Of a stretch of DNA of 64,000 nucleotides, positions 24,761 to 35,559 are shown one piece after another; within the stretch, counting starts at the first letter, position 1, and each line of letters begins with the position of its first letter. The stretch lies in assembly GCA_946807835.1 (NCBI GenBank), contig OX327684.1, positions 36,516,501 through 36,580,500 of the forward strand, given 5' to 3'. Under the pieces are notes generated by a model. It was not told the origin of the DNA. It saw nothing but the letters and a program-made list of their open reading frames with translations, and made no database searches. The DNA is from Ailanthus altissimus (taxonomy: Eukaryota > Streptophyta > Magnoliopsida > Sapindales > Simaroubaceae). Position numbers and translations under genes: made by a program.

Positions 24761-27700
24761 TGTCACGCCCCAGACCCAAAAGATCCGACACACGACATCA
24801 CTTACATTCATTCAATAATACTTAAGCATTTATTTTAATTTCTTTCAGAATTATAGCAATTAAATTATGACTGGGACAATTAGTAAACCGGAGATACGCA
24901 GAGTTTTCTCAGAGATTAACACTCTACTACGTCACCAGTAGCAACTTTGTTACCGGAAGCCCAGAATATATTCATTGCAAATTCTTACTTAAAATCAATC
25001 CATTACTACACTTGGTGAAACTTAAACTAAATCCAACCACACAATAAAATAATACATAGGTATTTATTCACTAGGGACAAATCAAATATCTTATCCCACG
25101 TGTCCCCAAATAAAACACTTAGCAACCTAACAACTTAGGGAACCCAAGGAACAGCAGAAGCCTTGCCAAATCCGCTATGCACACATGTACCTTATTTACC
25201 TGAAATCACCATAAACTATAATGAGTATAAAACTCAGTAAGCATACTAGTTTTTCATATATCAAATACAAATACATATATGTACACGATGCATATGTATG
25301 ATATGCTGTGATCAATCAAAATCATAATCTTATCAAATCACATATCATGTAAGCGTTTACACATTCTTTCAAAACACATAATAGGAATACCATCACTCAA
25401 CTACTACTTAGTAGGACTTACATATCACATATCACATAATGAGCCAAATGTCACTCGTAGGTGACATACCGTATGAGAGGAATAGTACAAGTGAGGTCTT
25501 GAATAACACATATATAATGCTTATGCCCGAAGGTAAAAGCCAAACCCTCACCCTGATCATCGGTGAGTCCTCTCACATGCACCAATACGCCACCACACGA
25601 ATGTGATGACTCACACTTCCTTTAGGTACCAATAGGATCCTCCCTACATACGGAACACATAACATATACCAATCCCGAAGGAAAGGCCACACATAAAGGC
25701 TCCACAAATCACATAAAATGCCTACTAAGTTAACAGTGAGTTCAAGTACCCTCAAATCACAAAATATTTCTCATGGACATATTACACTTCAAAAGCTTTA
25801 TTTGTTAAACGCATCTTATTTTGGGAAGCTCACTTTCAAAAACACATGTATGTCCATGCTCAATGTCAATGCTCACATTCATAAACATATATTCACATTT
25901 CATATCAAAATATACTTTGACATATCATAAACATATTCTTAACCCCATTTACAAAATCATACAAAACAATTATTATGTTTATTGTGATTCCAGTAGTAAG
26001 TCTAGTATACTTACCTCTTAGCACTTACAGCTACAAGGCTTAAATCTCCTTAACCTATCAATGGAGATCAATCCTTTCATAAGCCTCAAAATTCACACAA
26101 ATACTTAAATAGCTTACAAAATTATACACAATGCATTTAACACATCAAATTGGTCTAAATACTTGATTTCTCAAAACTTGTCATTCTGACCACTTACACT
26201 TAACAAAATTTTATAATACATCAAATGATGTCCAATTACTCCAAAATCAGAATGTATTAATCTTGACTCATATATCCTTCCTATATATGAATATTATATC
26301 AAAATTTCTACACAATCCATTTCATACACATCATCGAATCCAAACTACAAACCTGACAGGATCAAGATACTTACTGAACAGTATTCAATCTCCCAATTTT
26401 ATAAAATCATATACTAACTCAAAAATTATAAAACTACCACATAATTACTCTTAACACATATCTCAGTACATGATAAATATTTCACTTCCAAATCACTGCC
26501 AAAAGTATTTTAAAACTATTTTATTCTATAACTTTAAAAATCTGTTAATCAAATATTGCAATGAGCTGATACACTTTAGAAATTCATAACACTTACTATG
26601 TTTATTGTGATTCCAGTAAAAAGTCTAGTATACTTACCTCTTAACACTTTCAGCTACAGGGCTTAAATCTCCTTAACCTATCAATGGAGATTAATTCTTT
26701 CATAAGCCTCACAATTCACACAAAATACTTTAAATAGCTTACAAAATTATACACAATGCATTTATCACATCAAATTGGTCTAAATATTTGGTTTCTCAAA
26801 ACCTGCCATTCTGACCACTTACACTTAACAAAAATTTCTAATACATCAAATGATGTCCAATTACTCCGAAATCAGAATATACCATTCTTGACTCATATAT
26901 CCTTCTTATATATGAACATTATATCAAATTTCCTACACAATCCATTCCATACACACCATCGAATCCAAACTACAAACCTGACAGGATCAAGATACTTACT
27001 GAACAGTATTCAATCTCCCAATTTTATAAAATCATATACTAACTCAAAAATTATAAAACTATCACATAATTACTCCTAACACATATCTCAGTCCATGATA
27101 AATATTTCTCTTCCAAATCACTGTCAAAAATATTTTAAAACTATTTTATTCCATAGCTTTAAAAATCTGTTAATCAAATACTGTAATGAGCGGATATACT
27201 TTAGAAAATCATAACATTTCAACCACATTGATCTAAATTCTCAATTCCGAGTATATCGTATTAGACATATAAACTTATCATATTCCACAAATTCATAATT
27301 TTTGAAGATCATTCACTAGGACAAACATTGTTCGTCACTGTATTATACTGTTCACATAGGAAATTTCCAGAATTTCAGGGTCATTTTGGTAAATTCACAA
27401 CAAATTCAATTTCTGGAATTTTGAATCGATTCAAAGTCTCAGATGATCCTAAACATGTCTAATTTCATATACTCAAAACTCAAAACCATAATTGAATGAC
27501 AACAATTTATAAAATTCTTGGATCAAGAGACTATCAAGCAGAAATTCTACAATCCATCATAATTTATCAAACTATCTTATAGACCATCATCAATTCTCAA
27601 AATATCATACGAAATACACATCAAATCCTCAATTATACATATTTCCAGAAATCAAAACTTAAAGAAATTAACATAATTAACACCAATAAATTGAGAAATA

Positions 27701-28098
27701 GTTGTGATATACCTCTTAAAATCCAAAATTCCAATTTCTTCTTCTTTTTCTTCTCCTTCTTCTCTTTCTCTCCCCTCTTTTCTCTCTTCTCTCTCTCTAA
27801 AAGAGGTAGCTCGACCAAAATGAGATAATTAGGGTTTTAAAAGTGTATTTTTATACTAAGTGGCTAATTTTTGGTATTTACAAATTTACCCCCAAAACTT
27901 TCAAAGTATTACAATTTGGTCCCTAAAATAAATCTAAAGTCTTGCAATTAAACCCAATGCTAATAGTATCACCTTAACCTATACAAACACTACTAATAAC
28001 AATATATAAATCAAGTATCACCAACATACAAATAAAATACGTATATTTATACATATATAAATACTTATTCTTACCAGTCGTGGATACTGGTTACTACA
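24761..28098 (-). repeat. 3' LTR of the nested element
   Basis: The minus strand begins TGTAGTAACC at 28,098 and ends GGGGCGTGACA at 24,761. Length is 3,338 bp, about 490 bp longer than its partner. The main cause is a tandem duplication with a 623-bp period (25,975-26,597 and 26,598-about 27,190) that the 5' LTR lacks; smaller differences offset part of it. Confidence 0.9.
25975..27190. repeat. 623-bp tandem duplication within the 3' LTR
   Basis: The landmark ATGTTTATTGTGATTCCAG occurs at 25,975 and again at 26,598, followed in both copies by the CTACA...GGCTTAAATCTCC segment and later by the CTGACAGGATCAAG segment. The 5' LTR (from about 33,203) and the older solo LTR have one copy. Confidence 0.85.
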
Positions 28099-28222
28099 AT
28101 TCTCCCCTCCTTATAAGAATTTCGTCCTCGAAATTCATGACTTGAGCAAACATATGAGGATACTTAAATCTCATTTCTTATTCTCATTCCCAAACTGCCT
28201 TTTCAACAGTATGGTTTATTAA
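28094..28222 (-). pseudogene. Ty3/gypsy pol C-terminal remnant
   Basis: The minus-strand frame reads NHTVEKAVWE, then two stops around a glutamate, then EMRFKYPHMF and NFEDEILIRRGEL, ending in a TAG that overlaps the first LTR bases. This is the usual end of plant chromovirus/gypsy polyproteins (WE.E..M...YP.LF...FEDE). It is the only surviving coding part of the element's own pol, and it ties the LTRs to a Ty3/gypsy ancestor. Confidence 0.75.
28100..28112 (-). other. Polypurine tract of the nested element
   Basis: The minus strand reads AAGGAGGGGAGAA immediately before the 3' LTR start (TGTAGTAACC). This is the expected plus-strand primer position for reverse transcription. Confidence 0.85.
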
Positions 28223-28780
28223 TAAAACATTTACAAAGCAATCTTTTTGGTATATAAGATTTGCTCATAACTTAGTCTGTGAGAGAAGTATGAAACATTC
28301 ATCCATAAAATAAACACATGACACACATTATGAACTTATAAAATTATACATACATATTTTTATTCTTTTCTCCCATTCGTTCAATATTTAATGGGCATCT
28401 GTACACTTCACCTTTCATTCATTAAAGAATAATATAGATGTAGAATACTCATACTAATCTCTTAAATAAAATTCTTAACTCCTCTGAAAATTTTAATCCC
28501 TTCAACATATACTCATACGTCATAATATCATTCACTACCTTAATATCATTAAAACAAATGTAGCATTTCTATACAACTAAGTTGTCATTCAAATCAGAAT
28601 ATTGAAGGCATTATCTTAAACAATCAAAAATCAACTTCAATAAAAAGATCTTTAGTTCAACTGATTCTTAAACTATAGATCTCAACATTATATCTCTTAC
28701 TTTAACTCTTAAAAAAAATAGTCCACCTTATTGGACATCATTTTCTCATTGAGATTGACATGTCTGCTTTTTTTTTTTTT
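28223..28780. other. Element interior, non-coding stretch
   Basis: AT-rich with no recognisable frame. It ends in a T run (28,770-28,781) directly before the caulimovirid-like sequence begins, which may mark the junction of the cargo. Confidence 0.5.
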
Positions 28781-28781
28781 T

Positions 28782-30184
28782 AATATGCTCAGTTTCAAAC
28801 AGAAAAGATTCTACTAGCACAATTATTGCGATGGCAAATATGGTTTTTCAACTATTCCTTTAACGTCATCCACGTAAAAGAAAAGGACAAAACGATTATT
28901 GATTTTCTTTCACAAAACTCTATAAATAGCCTAAACCTCATAATCGCTTTTCTAGCAATAAAAAAAACCAACCCTCTTACCATCTTTATAATGAATCCCA
29001 TTATCATAACTCCTCCTGTTCCTTTTACTCCACCACAATTTCCAGACCTAATCAGAACCAGAACACTCCATTCCCGTGCCAAAGAATTCATCAGACACTA
29101 CGCCATCTTGGCAGTCCAAGAACACGGCCTCACAGTTCTTGGTGGCCCTTCGTTCAACTTGGAATACCCTTTCTTTCACCTGCACTATTTTTTCCCATTT
29201 TCCCAATGGTCCAAATCTGTCCTTTACTTGTTATGGTACCTATTGGATCTGTATACAATCGCCATGGAATTCCCATTACTTAGAACCGTCCAAAAATTAG
29301 AAAAATGTGATGAAGATCATCCAGCCCTGATTTTTCTCCAATGGTTTTACCCAAAGACATGGTGGATAACTAAATTTCAACACATGATTGCAAACAACAT
29401 AAATGCTGCAGTCCCTAGACAACATCTTTGGTCTGTTTTACTTCTCCAACGAAAGGGTATGATTATTTCAGATCATGAAATCCATTATTACCCCACTGTC
29501 AAGGATTACCTCACATTTACCCTTTTACTAAAGGGATCAATTAAGCTCTGGCCTGAAGAAGTAATCCAGCAAAAGAGAGAACTTGAAAGAATTCTTGCTC
29601 AAGAAAACCAGATAATTCCTCCATCCATTTGGATCTCCCCAGAAGATGCTGCACCTTGGGAACAGGTTGAAGATGACTTTGCAGAAGAACTGAATTTTGC
29701 CAATATACTCAAATTCCAACAAAGACAAAAACATCATCTTTCACATCATAGAAATACAAATTACTCTACCCACCATCACCATATCCCAAACATGACTTAT
29801 TATGCCAGATATAGATAAGAAATCGATAACCTTCACCAATGGCCTCAGCCACCTGTCCCGACAGAACCTACTCAATCTCAGTCAGTTGTCCCGATAGAAC
29901 CTGACCAACACCAACCCAATCTTGACTTATCCCTCTTTCAAGACTCCCAACCTTATCCAACCGACACCCAAATCCAAGAGGAAGCCAACACATCCCTCAT
30001 CCAGACCAGCTTACCTGGAGAAGATCAAGATATGGTAGACCACATTCCACTCAGCCAGAGCCCTCATTCAATGCATGGGAACAACAACTCCATAAGTTCC
30101 TCTCTCACGGATACGACACAGATGAAAGCGACCAAGGAGACTCATTTTGACCTACATTGCTGTTTCTATTTTCACAGAAACTAA
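28782..30184 (+). pseudogene. Endogenous caulimovirid fragment: RNase H end and a long downstream frame
   Basis: The frame is open from about 28,782. It begins with the C-terminal end of a caulimovirid-type RNase H (RWQIWFFNYSF...HVKEKDKTIIDFLSQ), where related viruses have RW..W...YSF......K......DFLSR. It continues past a methionine at 28,991 into about 275 residues I cannot assign. These are hydrophobic-aromatic and end His-rich; they could be the extra downstream ORF seen in some endogenous caulimovirids. One TAA at 29,816-29,818 breaks the frame, but the same frame stays open to a TAA at 30,182-30,184, so the ancestral product was probably longer. RT, protease, coat and movement domains are absent. 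It lies antisense within the LTR element and directly upstream of the LOG gene, on the same strand. Confidence 0.7.
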
Positions 30185-30761
30185 ATCCGTGTTGCTCTAT
30201 CACATCAAAGAGAGACTGACTACTGCTTTATCTTTATGTCAAGTGTGCTTTATCTTTATGTCAAGTGTGCTTTATCTTTCTTCATATCTGCTTTTAATCT
30301 ATCCAAAAATCAATGTTAAGATCACAAAAATCCTTGAAATTAATAAAGTTAATTTGGCCTCATGTTCAAAGTCCAATTGTTCGCTCAAAAAGTCTTCAAG
30401 TCATAGATGCATTGTCGGCCATTAGTGCCAAAATGACAAAGCCCTAAATCCATAAAATAGGCCTTTATTGACTTTTTTTAATTATCTTACCTAACTCATC
30501 ACGCTTCCGACACAATTTTTATCACACTTACATATCAACATATATTTATTCAAGATTTTGCGGCCTATTGTCCCTTATAAAATGATAAAGTAAAACTGAT
30601 TCTTTTTTTTTTTTACCTTACAAGAATCGAGAAAAATATATACTTGAACATACTTACACATATGCTCCATAGCTATTATCAATTTGTTTCTCTATAAATA
30701 AATTATTTTTTGCATCCTCATACAAACTCGAAAACATTCAAAGATTAGGGTGAGCATAACA
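30185..30761 (+). promoter_or_regulatory. Intergenic stretch between caulimovirid frame and LOG gene, with TATA box
   Basis: 577 bp, AT-rich, no coding potential. It holds a 21-bp direct repeat (GCTTTATCTTTATGTCAAGT, 30,225-30,266) and a good plant TATA box, CTATAAATA at 30,692-30,700, about 62 bp before the LOG start codon. The start context is AACAATGG, close to the plant consensus. In caulimovirids the region after the last ORF contains the genomic promoter, so viral DNA might drive LOG; this is inference. Confidence 0.5.
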
Positions 30762-31415
30762 ATGGACGAAACCTCAGCTCGTCGATTCACAAAAATTTGT
30801 GTCTTTTGTGGATCAAACCCTGGGAATACTGAAGAGTTTACAAAAGTTGCAGAAAATCTTGGTAAGGTATTAGCTGAGCGAAATATACATTTAGTATATG
30901 GAGGAGGTAACCGAGGGTTAATGGGGTCTGTGGCAAAAGCTGCATACAATAAAGGTAGTCGAGTTTTGGGTATCATTCCAAAACCTCTAGTTATTGAAAA
31001 TATTGTAGGAAAAACAGTTGGGGATGAGTTACAAGTCTCATCTATGCACGAGCGAATGACTCAAATGCTTAGGCATGCGGATGCTTTCATAGCTCTACCA
31101 GGAGGTTTCGGGACCTTGGAGGAAATTTTTCAAATTGTCTCATGGGCACAATTACAAATCCACCAAAAACCCATTGGTTTGTTAAATGTTAATGGTTTTT
31201 ACGACGGGTTGATATCTTTCCTTGACTATGCAGCAGGAACACAATTCATCCCACTTCTAGCACGACGGATTCTTATTTCAGCTCCAACTGTTGATCAACT
31301 GATTGATCAATTGCAGTCTTTTATTCTTCTGTCTAATCCAACATTGCATCAGTTAGATTGGTCTACTCATGACAATCAGAAAAAGCGCAAAATAGACTTA
31401 AATCTCACTCCGTAG
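30762..31415 (+). CDS. LOG: LOG-type cytokinin riboside 5'-monophosphate phosphoribohydrolase, intronless
   Basis: 217 residues, one exon. LOG enzymes hydrolyse cytokinin nucleotides directly to active free bases plus ribose 5-phosphate. Visible motifs: ICVFCGS (12-18), YGGGNRGLMG (46-55, usual form GGGS.GLMG), the MHER arginine (98), and PGGFGTLEE (113-121), the nucleotide-binding signature with its glutamate. Length matches the family. I chose ATG 30,762 over an in-frame GTG at 30,750 because of its AACAATGG context. Typical plant LOG genes have several introns, so this looks like a retrocopy or member of an intronless branch. The tail is odd: KKRK (207-210) followed by DLNLTP (212-217), a possible nuclear signal plus a DLNxxP repression motif. 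An AATAAA lies about 50 bp after the stop. The gene is intact and sits antisense inside an LTR element. Confidence 0.9.
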   Translation: MDETSARRFTKICVFCGSNPGNTEEFTKVAENLGKVLAERNIHLVYGGGNRGLMGSVAKAAYNKGSRVLGIIPKPLVIENIVGKTVGDELQVSSMHERMTQMLRHADAFIALPGGFGTLEEIFQIVSWAQLQIHQKPIGLLNVNGFYDGLISFLDYAAGTQFIPLLARRILISAPTVDQLIDQLQSFILLSNPTLHQLDWSTHDNQKKRKIDLNLTP

Positions 31416-31834
31416 CCTCTACTGTATTTTTGTTGCTGCTATGGTTGTTGTTTTCCTTTTCAATAAAAGTTGTTTCAATTGATGTCTTCAATACTCTACT
31501 TCTCTATATTTTGTCATTGAGAAAATTATCTCAATTTCCTCTATGACATGCAAATTATCATTATAAGATATTCAACATCATTCTTGCTAAGCATATTAGT
31601 CATAACTTAAAAACAAATCTAAATGGTAACATTAAGATCCACAAGGTACTATTATCCACAACAACAACATTCTTAGCAGCTCTTGGATATTGTGTCATCT
31701 TCAAAAAAAATCATACAAAAGTTAAGGAATATGTCAAACTTTTACACAACAAAGCTACAAATACAATCCTAAGGATTTGGCATCTGTTCAGTTCCCTTGA
31801 CTCGACACTTAAAAGTCTACAGAATCATATCTTA
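31416..31834. other. Element interior between LOG and the primer binding site
   Basis: Contains the LOG 3' UTR with AATAAA near 31,463. The rest is presumably what remains of the retrotransposon's leader on the other strand. No gag frame is visible. Confidence 0.5.
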
Positions 31835-31846
31835 GCTCTGATACCA
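31835..31846 (-). other. Primer binding site for initiator Met tRNA
   Basis: The minus strand reads TGGTATCAGAGC, the exact complement of the 3' end of plant initiator methionine tRNA. It begins 8 nt after the 5' LTR end. This fixes the element's orientation and shows that its minus-strand priming signal is intact. Confidence 0.92.
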
Positions 31847-31854
31847 TTAAAAGC

Positions 31855-34705
31855 TATCACGCCGCAGACCCAAAAGATCCGACACACGACATCACTTACA
31901 TTCATTCACTGCATGTGCACTCATAAATAATATTACACAAAATTTTCAACTTTCCTTCAACACAGAAATCCTTAGCAAGTTGCTAGTAAGTTCAACACTA
32001 AAATCAACCCATAACTTAACATATAAATATAAATTTCTCTTGACCATATTTAAACATTCATTTCAATTTCTTTCAGAATTATAACAATTGAATTATGATT
32101 GGGACAATTAATAAACCGGAGATACGCAGAGTTTTCTCAGAGATTAACACTCTACTACGTCACCCGTAGCAACTTTGTTACCGGAAGCCCAGAATATATT
32201 CATTGCAAATTCTTACTTAAAATCAACTAGTAACCACACTTTGAAAACTTAAATCAAATCCAGCCACACACAATGAAATAATACATAAGTATTTATTCAA
32301 TAGGGACAAACCAAATATCCTATCCCACGTGTCCCCAAATGAAACACACAACAACCTAGCAACTTAGGGAACCCAAGGAACAGCAGAAGCCTTGCCAAAT
32401 CCGCTAAGAACACGTGCACCTTATTTACCTGAAATCACCATAAACTATAATGAGTATAAAACTCAGTAAGCATATTAGTTTTTCATATATCAAATACAAA
32501 TACATATATGTACACAATGCATATGTATGATATGCTGTGATCAATCAAAATCATAATCTTATCAAATCACATATCATGTAAGCGCTTACACATTCTTTCA
32601 AAACACATAATAGGAATACCATCACTCAACTACTACTTAGTAGGACTTACATATCACATATCACATAATGAGCCAAATGTCACTCGTAGGTGACATACCG
32701 TATGAGAGGAATAGTACAAGTGAGGTCTTGAAATTACACACATATAATGCTTATGCCCGAAGGTAAAAGCCAAACCCTCACCCTGCTCATCGGTGAGTCC
32801 TCTCACATGCACCAATACGCCACCACACGAATGTGATGACTCACACTTCCTTTAGGTACCAATAGGATCCTCCCTACATACGGAACACATAACATATACC
32901 AATCCCGAAGGAAAGGCCACACATAAAGGCTCCACAAATCACATAAAATGCCTACTAAGTTAACAGTGAGTTTAAGTACCCTCAAAACACAAAATATTTC
33001 TCATGGACATATTACACTTCAAAAGCTTTCTTTGTTAAACATATCTTATTTTGAAAGCTCACTTTCAAAAAACATATGTATGTCCATGCTCAATGTCAAT
33101 GCTCACATTCATAAACATATATTTACATTTCATATCAAAACATACTTTGACATAACATAAACATATTCTTAACCATATTTACAAAATCATTCATAACACT
33201 TACTATGTTTATTGTGATTCCAGTAAAAAGTCTAGTATACTTACCTCTTAACACTTTCAGCTACAAGGCTTAAATCTCCTTAACCTATCAATGGAGATTA
33301 ATTCTTTCATAAGCCTCACAATTCACACAAAATACTTTAAATAGCTTACAAAATTATACACAATGCATTTATCACATCAAATTGGTCTAAATATTTGGTT
33401 TCTCAAAACCTGTCATTCTGACCACTTACACTTAACAAAAATTTCTAATACATCAAATGATGTCCAATTACTCCGAAATCAGAATATACCATTCTTGACT
33501 CATATATCCTTCTTATATATGAACATTATATCAAATTTCCTACACAATCCATTCCATACACACCATCGAATCCAAACTACAAACCTGACAAGATCAAGAT
33601 ACTTACTGAACAGTATTCAATCTCCCAATTTTATAAAATCATATACTAACTCAAAAATTATAAAACTACCACATAATTACTCTTAACACATATCTCAGTC
33701 CATGATAAATATTTCTCTTCCAAATCACTGCCAAAAATATTTTAAAACTATTTTATTCCATAGCTTTAAAAATCTGTTAATCAAATACTGTAATGAGCGG
33801 ATATACTTTAGAAAATCATAACATTTCAACCACATTGATCTAAATTCTCAATTCCGAGTATATCGTATTAGACATATAAACTTATCATATTCCACAAATT
33901 CGTAATTTTTGAAGATCATTCAATAAGACAAACATTGTTCGTCACTGTATTATACTGTTCACATAGGAAATTTCCATAATTTCAGGGTCATTTTGGTAAA
34001 TTCACAACAAATTCAATTTCTGGAATTTTGAATCGATTCAAAGTCTCAGATGATCCTAAACATGTCTAATTTCATATACTCAAAACTCAAAACCAGAATC
34101 GAATGACAACAATTTATAAAATTCTTGGATCAAGAGACTATCAAGCAGAAATTCTACAATCCATCATGATTTATCAAACTATCTTATAGACCATCATCAA
34201 TTCTCAAAATATCATACGAAATACACATCAAATCCTCAATTATACATACTTCCAGAAATCAAAACTTAAAGAAATTAATATAATTAATACCAATAAATTG
34301 AGAAATAGTTGTGATATACCTCTTAAAATCCAAAATTCCAATTTCTTCTTCTTTTTCTTCTCCTTCTTCTCTTTCTCTCCCCTCTTTTCTCTCTTCTCTC
34401 TCTCTAAAAGAGGTAGCTCGACCAAAATGAGATAATTAGGGTTTTAAAAGTGTATTTTTATACTAAGTGGCTAATTTTTAGTATTTACGAATTTACCCCC
34501 AAAACTTTCAAAGTATTACAATTTGGTCCCTAAAATAAATCTAAAGTCTTGCAATTAAACCCAATGCTAATAGTATCACCTTAACCTATACAAACACTAC
34601 TAATAACAATATATAAATCAAGTATCACCAACATACAAATAAAATACGTATATTTATACATATATAAATACTTATTCTTACCAGTCGTGGATACTGGTTA
34701 CTACA
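31855..34705 (-). repeat. 5' LTR of the nested element
   Basis: 2,851 bp. The minus strand starts TGTAGTAACC at 34,705. The low end reads TATCACGCC where the partner has TGTCACGCC, so the terminal dinucleotide has mutated. Outside the 3' LTR's duplication the two LTRs differ at only scattered positions by eye. Confidence 0.9.
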
Positions 34706-34710
34706 TAAGT

Positions 34711-35454
34711 AGTAGTTGAGTGATAGTATTCCTGTAATATGTTTTGAAAGAATGTGTAAGCGCTTACATGACATATGATTTGATAAGATTATAATTTTGA
34801 TTGATCACAGCATATCATACATATGCATTGTGTACATATATGTATTTGTATTTGATATATGAAAAACTAATATGCTTACTGACTTTTATACTCATTATAG
34901 TTTATGGTGATATCAGGTAAATAAGGTACATGTGTGCTTAGCGGATTTGGCAAGGCTTCTGCTGTTCCTTGGGTTCCCTAAGTTGCTAGGTTATTTGGTT
35001 TGTCCCTATTGAATAAATACTTATGTATTATTTTATTGTGTGTGGTTGGATTTGGTTTAAGTTTCATCAAGTGTGGTTATTGGATGATTTCAAGTAAGAA
35101 TTTGCAATGAATATATTATGGGCTTCCGGTAATAAAGTTGCTACTGGTGACGTAGTAGAGTGTTAATCTCTGAGAAAACTTTGCGTATCTCCGGTTTACT
35201 AATTGTCCAAGTCATAATTCAATTGTTATAATTCTGAAAGAAATTGAAATGAATGTTTAAATATTGTCAATAGAAGTTTATGATTTTATGTTTGGTTATG
35301 TGTGATTTTAGTGTTGAACTTATTAGCAATTTGCTAAGAATTTCTAGGTTGGACTAAAGATTGAAATTTTGTGTAATATTATTTATGAGTGCACATACAT
35401 TAAACGAATGTAAGTGATGTCGTATGTTAAATCTTTTGAGTTTGGGGTGTAACA
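34711..35454 (+). mobile_element. Solo LTR (family 2), right part
   Basis: Continues the plus-oriented LTR interrupted at 24,760. It runs from the second TAAGT copy to GGGGTGTAACA at 35,454, followed by the TTCTA duplication. Together with the left part it makes one LTR of about 2.8 kb. Confidence 0.85.
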
Positions 35455-35559
35455 TTCTATCCTTCCCTTTCTCTTTTTTTTTTCTCTACGTCTTCTTTAA
35501 TGTCCAAGTGAGATCGTCTTTAGTCACTTAGTCATTAAAGCGTGTCATTGCCTTTTATG

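Larger units (their letters stand above)
24761..34705 (-). mobile_element. Non-autonomous Ty3/gypsy-derived LTR element carrying a LOG gene and caulimovirid DNA
   Basis: A complete 9.9-kb element on the minus strand, flanked by a perfect target duplication TAAGT (24,756-24,760 and 34,706-34,710). Order along its own strand: 5' LTR (34,705-31,855), a primer binding site with all twelve bases of TGGTATCAGAGC, a 3.76-kb interior, a polypurine tract, and the 3' LTR (28,098-24,761). Long LTRs and the pol C-terminal remnant (WE...EM...YPHMF...NFEDEIL) suggest a Tekay/Del-like chromovirus ancestor. Protease, RT, RNase H and integrase are missing. In their place, on the opposite strand, are a caulimovirid piece and an intact LOG gene. 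The LTRs look very similar outside one duplication, so the insertion is not ancient. Movement would need enzymes supplied in trans. It inserted into an older solo LTR of its own family. Confidence 0.88.

Noticed and set aside
22704..28098. Inverted repeat as one giant foldback transposon
   Set aside because: The two arms have different outer target duplications, and the right arm ends at a polypurine tract, so it is nested LTR insertion, not a foldback element.
28852..29737. Minus-strand frames inside the retrotransposon interior as possible pol
   Set aside because: No RT, integrase or protease motifs; they mirror the caulimovirid-like frame on the other strand.
30692..30976. 94-codon minus-strand frame over the LOG 5' part
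   Set aside because: Antisense of the LOG coding sequence, without motifs; not a retrotransposon gag.
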